From contig WBSF01000005.1 in the NCBI GenBank assembly GCA_008923315.1, positions 1 to 64,000 on the forward strand: 64,000 bases of DNA, given 5' to 3'. Under the pieces are notes generated by a model that saw nothing but the letters and a program-made list of their open reading frames with translations, was not told where the DNA came from and searched no databases. Below are positions 60,185 to 64,000 of the stretch, piece by piece; the stretch's first letter is position 1; every line of letters begins with the position of its first letter. The DNA comes from Betaproteobacteria bacterium SCN1 (GTDB lineage Bacteria; Pseudomonadota; Gammaproteobacteria; Burkholderiales; Thiobacillaceae). The translations under genes and the position numbers were made by a program.

Positions 60185-61348
60185 ATGGACAGGCAGGATT
60201 TTGCGTCGCTCATGCTCAAGGTGCAGGACATCGCCGAAGCGGTGGTCGCGCCGAACGCGACCGCGGTCGATGCCGAGGCCGGCTGGCCGGAAGCGGGCAT
60301 CCGCGCCTTGCAGCGCGAAGGGCTGGGCGGTCTGGTGGTGCCGGCGGCTTACGGCGGCAAGGGGCACGGCCTCTACGCGCTGGCCAGGGCGTGCGAAATC
60401 CTGGGCCAGGAATGCGCGTCGACCGCCATCTGCTTCGGCATGCATTGCGTGGGCTCGTCCGTCATCTCCGCCAACGCGACCCCCGATCAGCAGGCCCGCT
60501 TTCTTGCGCCGATCTGCGAAGGCCGCCATATCACGACGCTCTCGCTGAGCGAAGCCGGAACCGGCGTCCACTTCTACCTGCCGCAGACCACCATGGAGGC
60601 CGTTTCCGACGACGCGTTCAGTCTGACCGGAAACAAGACCTTCGTGACCAACGGCGGCAAGGCCGATTCCTACGTGGTGTCCGTCGTCGCCGCCTCGCCG
60701 GAAGCGCCGATCGGGCAGTTTTCCTGCATCGTCGTGCCGGCGGACGCCGAGGGCATCCGCTGGGGCGCGAACTGGGAGGGGCTCGGCATGCGCGGCAATT
60801 CCTCGCGCACGATGGAGCTGCAGGGTGTCCGCGTGCCGCGCCGCAACCTGCTCGGCAAGGAAGGCGACCAGATCTGGTACATCTTCAATGTCGTGCTGCC
60901 CTATTTCCTGATTGCCATGGCGGGCACCTTTCTCGGCGCCGCCACCACCGCGCTGGAGGAGGCGCGGCGGCACCTGAGCCGCCGCTACCACACGCATACC
61001 GGTTCCAGTCTCGCGCAGGCGTCGGTCCTGCAACACCGTCTCGGCACGCTGTGGGGCATGGTCGAGCGCACGCGCCGGCTGACCTATCATGCGGCCGCGA
61101 GTTTCGATGCGGGCGATCCCGATTCGCTCACGGCGGTCATGGCGGCCAAGGTCGAGGTGGCGGACTGTGTGGTCACCGTCGTCAATGAGGCGATGACCCT
61201 GTGCGGCGGGATCGGCTACCGCAAGGGATCGCGTCTGCACCGGCTGCTGCGCGATGCGCGTGCCGCGCATCTGATGTCGCCGACCACCGACATCCTGCGC
61301 GTCTGGATCGGCCGTGCGCTGCTCGGCCAGCCGCTGCTTTCGGACTAG
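60185..61348 (+). CDS. acyl-CoA dehydrogenase-like flavoprotein
   Basis: This 387-residue protein has the acyl-CoA dehydrogenase fold: LKREGLGG-type N-terminal helices, the FAD motif TLSLSEAGTGVH, the middle domain FVTNGGKADSYVVS and the C-terminal helix bundle with LCGGIGYRKGSRLHRLLRDARA. Where many family members have the catalytic Glu (YEGT-like) it reads HLMSPTTDILR (about residues 362-372). No alternative base is evident, so classical acyl-CoA oxidation is doubtful. It follows the 99-residue gene after a GC-rich palindrome near 60096-60120 and precedes a histidine kinase gene. Confidence 0.85.
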   Translation: MDRQDFASLMLKVQDIAEAVVAPNATAVDAEAGWPEAGIRALQREGLGGLVVPAAYGGKGHGLYALARACEILGQECASTAICFGMHCVGSSVISANATPDQQARFLAPICEGRHITTLSLSEAGTGVHFYLPQTTMEAVSDDAFSLTGNKTFVTNGGKADSYVVSVVAASPEAPIGQFSCIVVPADAEGIRWGANWEGLGMRGNSSRTMELQGVRVPRRNLLGKEGDQIWYIFNVVLPYFLIAMAGTFLGAATTALEEARRHLSRRYHTHTGSSLAQASVLQHRLGTLWGMVERTRRLTYHAAASFDAGDPDSLTAVMAAKVEVADCVVTVVNEAMTLCGGIGYRKGSRLHRLLRDARAAHLMSPTTDILRVWIGRALLGQPLLSD

Positions 61349-61435
61349 CCCCGTGAATCCGGAAAGCCGCCCCTTCCGTTCCGCCCTTTCCGCGCTTGGC
61401 GGAGGGCGGCTCCCGGGTTCGCCGGACTGACGGCC

Positions 61436-63910
61436 ATGCTCGGCGGCGGTTCGGCGAAACCCGGGCTTCTGCACCTGGTGGGCGTGGACCCGGCCGTGGA
61501 CGCGTTTCTCCGGCACGACCTGCAGCCCGGCATCGCGATCGAGGCGGTGGCCGATCTGGAGGCGCTCTACTATTCGATGCTGGAAGGCCGTCAGCATCCC
61601 GATACCGTGCTGCTCGGCATGGAAGTCGACGAGCCGGTACGCGTGGCCCAGCGCATCCATGCCTACGACAACCGCGTGCCGATCCTGATTCTGGGGGCGC
61701 CCACGCATTGCGCGCAATTGCGCCGCACGCTGATGTTCAGCCCCTTCCTCGGCAACGAGGTGACGCCCTGGTCGACCGACGAAGTCGACGAACTGCCGTC
61801 CGCGATCCGCGATTCCATCCGGCGCCGGCAGCAGCGCGCCCGCTACCTGAACACGATCTCCAAGGCGCAGATCCGGCTGGAGAAACTGCCGCTGCTTCAG
61901 CCGGAGGCGACGCATTATCTGGATCAGCTCCTCGACCATGCGCCGATCGGCGTGCTGACGATCGATCTGGGCGGCGCCATCCTGACCCTGAACCGGCAGG
62001 CCTCGACCACGCTGGCCGTCGGCGAGCGCGCCGCCCTGGGACGGCCGCTGCTGGAGCATTTCCCGGCACGCGAACGCACCCGTCTGGACGAATGGATACA
62101 GCGCTGTCTGGAGAACATGGAGCGGGTCGGACCGGAGATCATCGAGATCGATGCCGAAGACCGGGTGGCGCGTTTTCTCGAAGTCACGCTGACGCCCCTG
62201 TCCTACCGGACGGGGCAGCGCGGAGCGATGCTCATCCTGCAGGATGTGACGGACCGGGTGGCCGCCGAGGCGGAGCGCCAGCGTGCGGAGGAGGATCTGC
62301 GCTTTCACGCGACGGTGCTGCGCTCGTTTCACGAAATCAGTTCCGATCTCGAAATCGGTCTGGATGAGAAGCTGCACCGCCTGCTGCGGCTGGGATGCGA
62401 GCAGTTCGGCCTGCCCATCGCCATTCTGTCGCGTATCGACGGACGCAGTTTTCGCATCCAGGATGCGATCAGCGACAGCCCGGCGTTTGCCGCGGGTGTC
62501 GTCAAGGAGCTCGATCAGACCTACTGCAGTGCGACGGTCTTCACCAACGAACCGGTGGCCTTCGAGCAGGCCGGCACCTGCCTGTGGCGCGATCATCCGA
62601 GCTATCGCGATCACGGTCTCGAAGCCTACATCGGCGTGCGCGTGCTGGTCGACGGCAGTCTGTACGGCACGCTCTGCTTTGCCAGCCAGGCGCCGCGGCG
62701 CGCTCCTTTCAGTTCGACCGATCTGGAAACGCTCAAGCTCATGTCGCAATGGGTGGGCAACGAACTGCAGCGCGAACGCGCGGAGGCCCACATGCGCAAG
62801 CTGTCGAGCGCGCTGGAGCAGACCGCCGACACGGTCATCATCACCGACCGCGAACGCCGCATCGAATACGTCAATCCGGCGTTCGAGCGTCTCACCGGCT
62901 ACGCCAAGGAAGACGTGATCGGCCAGAAAACCTACTTCCTCCGTTCGGGGCTGCACGACGACACGTTCTACGGCGATCTCTGGGACGTGATCGGAAACGG
63001 CGAGGTCTACCGGGGCGTGATGGTCAACCGCAAGAAGGACGGCAGCATTTTCCACGAGCAGAAGACCATCACGCCGCTGAAGGACGGCCTGGGGCGGATC
63101 ACGCACTTCATTTCCACCGGGCACGACATCACCGATCTGGTGCGTGCCGAGGAACTCGACCGGCAGCACAAGGCCGAGCTGGCGCACGTCGCGCGGCTGA
63201 GCATCCTCGGCGAGATGACATCCGGGCTGGCGCACGAGTTCAACCAGCCGCTGTGCGCGATCACCACGTATGCGCAGACCTGCCTGCGGATCATCGAAAG
63301 CGGCGAGTGCAAGGCGGATCAGGTGCGCTACGGCCTGGAACAGGTGGTGCGCCAGGCCGAGCTGGGCGGCGCGATATTTCGCCGGCTGCGCAATTTCGCG
63401 CGCAAGGGCGAGCGGCGCCAGCAACGCATCGATCTCCGCGAGGTGGTCCAGGAGGCGGCGAGTTTCGTGCGTGCCGAGGTGCAGCACCAGCAGATCCGGC
63501 TGCGCCTGGACGTGGCGCAGGGGCTGCCCGAGGTGATGGCCGATCCGATCCAGATCGAACAGGTGCTGCTCAATCTGATCCGCAACAGCATGGATGCCTT
63601 GTCGAATCTCGATGAGACACGGCGCGAGATTTCGATCCGTGCGTCGCATCAGGGACATGGCGGCGTCCGGGTCTGCATCCGGGACAGCGGGCAGGGCTGC
63701 CCCGGCGATGTGGCCGACCGGCTGTTCGAGCCCTTTTTCACCACCAAGCCCACAGGCATGGGCATCGGCCTCGGCATCAGCCAGAGCATCATCGATGCGC
63801 ACGGCGGACGCCTCTGGCTGGAGAACAATTCGATAAGAGGCGCCACGTTCTGCTTTACCCTGCCGGGCGCCGGAGGAGAACTGCCACATGAAGAAAACGC
63901 AGACGAGTAG
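61436..63910 (+). CDS. PAS-GAF-PAS sensor histidine kinase
   Basis: This 824-residue soluble kinase begins with a receiver-like fold (about 1-130) in which the phosphoacceptor position is Gly61 (VLLGMEV). A PAS domain (about 160-275), a GAF domain (about 300-445) and a second PAS/PAC domain (about 455-570, RRIEYVNPAFERLTGY) follow. The phosphotransfer helix (LAHEFNQPLCAITTYAQ) and an ATP-binding domain (LNLIRNSMDAL, GMGIGLGISQSIIDAHGG) end it. Similar kinases control alcohol or formaldehyde oxidation in other bacteria. It overlaps the response regulator gene by 23 bases. Confidence 0.93.
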   Translation: MLGGGSAKPGLLHLVGVDPAVDAFLRHDLQPGIAIEAVADLEALYYSMLEGRQHPDTVLLGMEVDEPVRVAQRIHAYDNRVPILILGAPTHCAQLRRTLMFSPFLGNEVTPWSTDEVDELPSAIRDSIRRRQQRARYLNTISKAQIRLEKLPLLQPEATHYLDQLLDHAPIGVLTIDLGGAILTLNRQASTTLAVGERAALGRPLLEHFPARERTRLDEWIQRCLENMERVGPEIIEIDAEDRVARFLEVTLTPLSYRTGQRGAMLILQDVTDRVAAEAERQRAEEDLRFHATVLRSFHEISSDLEIGLDEKLHRLLRLGCEQFGLPIAILSRIDGRSFRIQDAISDSPAFAAGVVKELDQTYCSATVFTNEPVAFEQAGTCLWRDHPSYRDHGLEAYIGVRVLVDGSLYGTLCFASQAPRRAPFSSTDLETLKLMSQWVGNELQRERAEAHMRKLSSALEQTADTVIITDRERRIEYVNPAFERLTGYAKEDVIGQKTYFLRSGLHDDTFYGDLWDVIGNGEVYRGVMVNRKKDGSIFHEQKTITPLKDGLGRITHFISTGHDITDLVRAEELDRQHKAELAHVARLSILGEMTSGLAHEFNQPLCAITTYAQTCLRIIESGECKADQVRYGLEQVVRQAELGGAIFRRLRNFARKGERRQQRIDLREVVQEAASFVRAEVQHQQIRLRLDVAQGLPEVMADPIQIEQVLLNLIRNSMDALSNLDETRREISIRASHQGHGGVRVCIRDSGQGCPGDVADRLFEPFFTTKPTGMGIGLGISQSIIDAHGGRLWLENNSIRGATFCFTLPGAGGELPHEENADE

Positions 63911-64000
63911 CGCCAACGTCTTCATCATCGACGACAACGCGGCCGTGCGCGATGCGATCCGCTGGCTGGTCGAGCAGGTGGGTCTGAATGCGCGGACCTT
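63888..64000 (+). CDS. response regulator, 5' part only (runs off the window)
   Basis: The first 37 codons encode MKKTQTSSANVFIIDDNAAV, then RDAIRWLVEQVGLNART. This is the start of a receiver domain of the FixJ/LuxR type, with the acidic pair in IIDDN. The remaining receiver and output domains lie beyond 64000. Overlap with the kinase gene shows it is the cognate regulator. Confidence 0.88.
   Translation, partial: MKKTQTSSANVFIIDDNAAVRDAIRWLVEQVGLNART

Noticed and set aside
60125..63937. A 1270-codon open frame on the minus strand across the acyl-CoA-dehydrogenase and histidine kinase genes
   Set aside because: It is antisense to two genes with clear domains, is rich in His/Arg/Gln as expected for a GC-rich shadow, and has no recognisable motif.

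Overview
The window is a dense, GC-rich chromosomal segment of a bacterium that is very probably a betaproteobacterium able to oxidise C1 compounds (methanol, formaldehyde or similar). The evidence is betaproteobacterial housekeeping genes (rimO, lolCD, comEC, relA, mnmH-selD, smpB, ratA-rnfH, guaBA) followed by an almost complete set of genes for tetrahydromethanopterin (H4MPT)/methanofuran-dependent formaldehyde oxidation. I cannot name the genus from sequence alone. I saw no insertion sequence, prophage, CRISPR array or plasmid function.

Region 1 (1-20.1 kb) is mostly housekeeping. It holds a ComEA-like DNA-binding protein, a ZIP metal transporter, RimO, YjbQ, the LolCD lipoprotein exporter, ComEC, RelA, a Dyp-type peroxidase, the selenium pair MnmH/SelD, SmpB, RatA, RnfH, two small envelope proteins and the purine enzymes GuaB and GuaA.

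Region 2 (20.2-31.7 kb) is a stress block. It starts with a nitric-oxide operon (truncated globin, NnrS, NsrR) that has a recognisable NsrR operator. An FAD-dependent oxidoreductase and an OmpR/EnvZ-like pair follow. Next is an arsenic operon (arsR, ArsI-like dioxygenase, two arsenate reductases, ACR3 pump, periplasmic metallo-beta-lactamase-fold protein), then tRNA-Thr(CGT) and a SCO protein.

Region 3 (31.8-58.4 kb) is the C1 island. A plus-strand unit runs from a sigma-54-type activator through a pterin synthase, a flavoprotein (dihydromethanopterin reductase type), a dihydropteroate-synthase-like protein, a DUF447 protein and MfnB. A minus-strand unit (43.7 to 37.6 kb) carries mfnD, mfnF, pabB, mfnE, a TlpA thioredoxin and a PLP decarboxylase. 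A second minus-strand unit (52.1 to 44.4 kb) carries beta-RFAP synthase, mtdB, an ATP-grasp ligase, mch, a RimK-like ligase, a CitG-like protein, fae and an unusual zinc-finger/PTPS fusion. The plus-strand fhcBADC operon, with a phosphatase and a dihydropteroate synthase, diverges from it. Together Fae, MtdB, Mch and FhcABCD take formaldehyde to formate, and the other genes build the two cofactors they need.

Region 4 (58.4-64 kb) holds an OmpW porin, a Nif11-like small protein, an unknown 99-residue protein, an acyl-CoA-dehydrogenase-like flavoprotein, a large PAS/GAF histidine kinase and the start of its response regulator. The first two genes share a 14-bp upstream repeat, so this may be a small regulated module. 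The most interesting items are the variant PTPS fusion, the Nif11-like module, the decarboxylase in the methanofuran operon and the repeated dyad in the divergent promoter of the C1 island.
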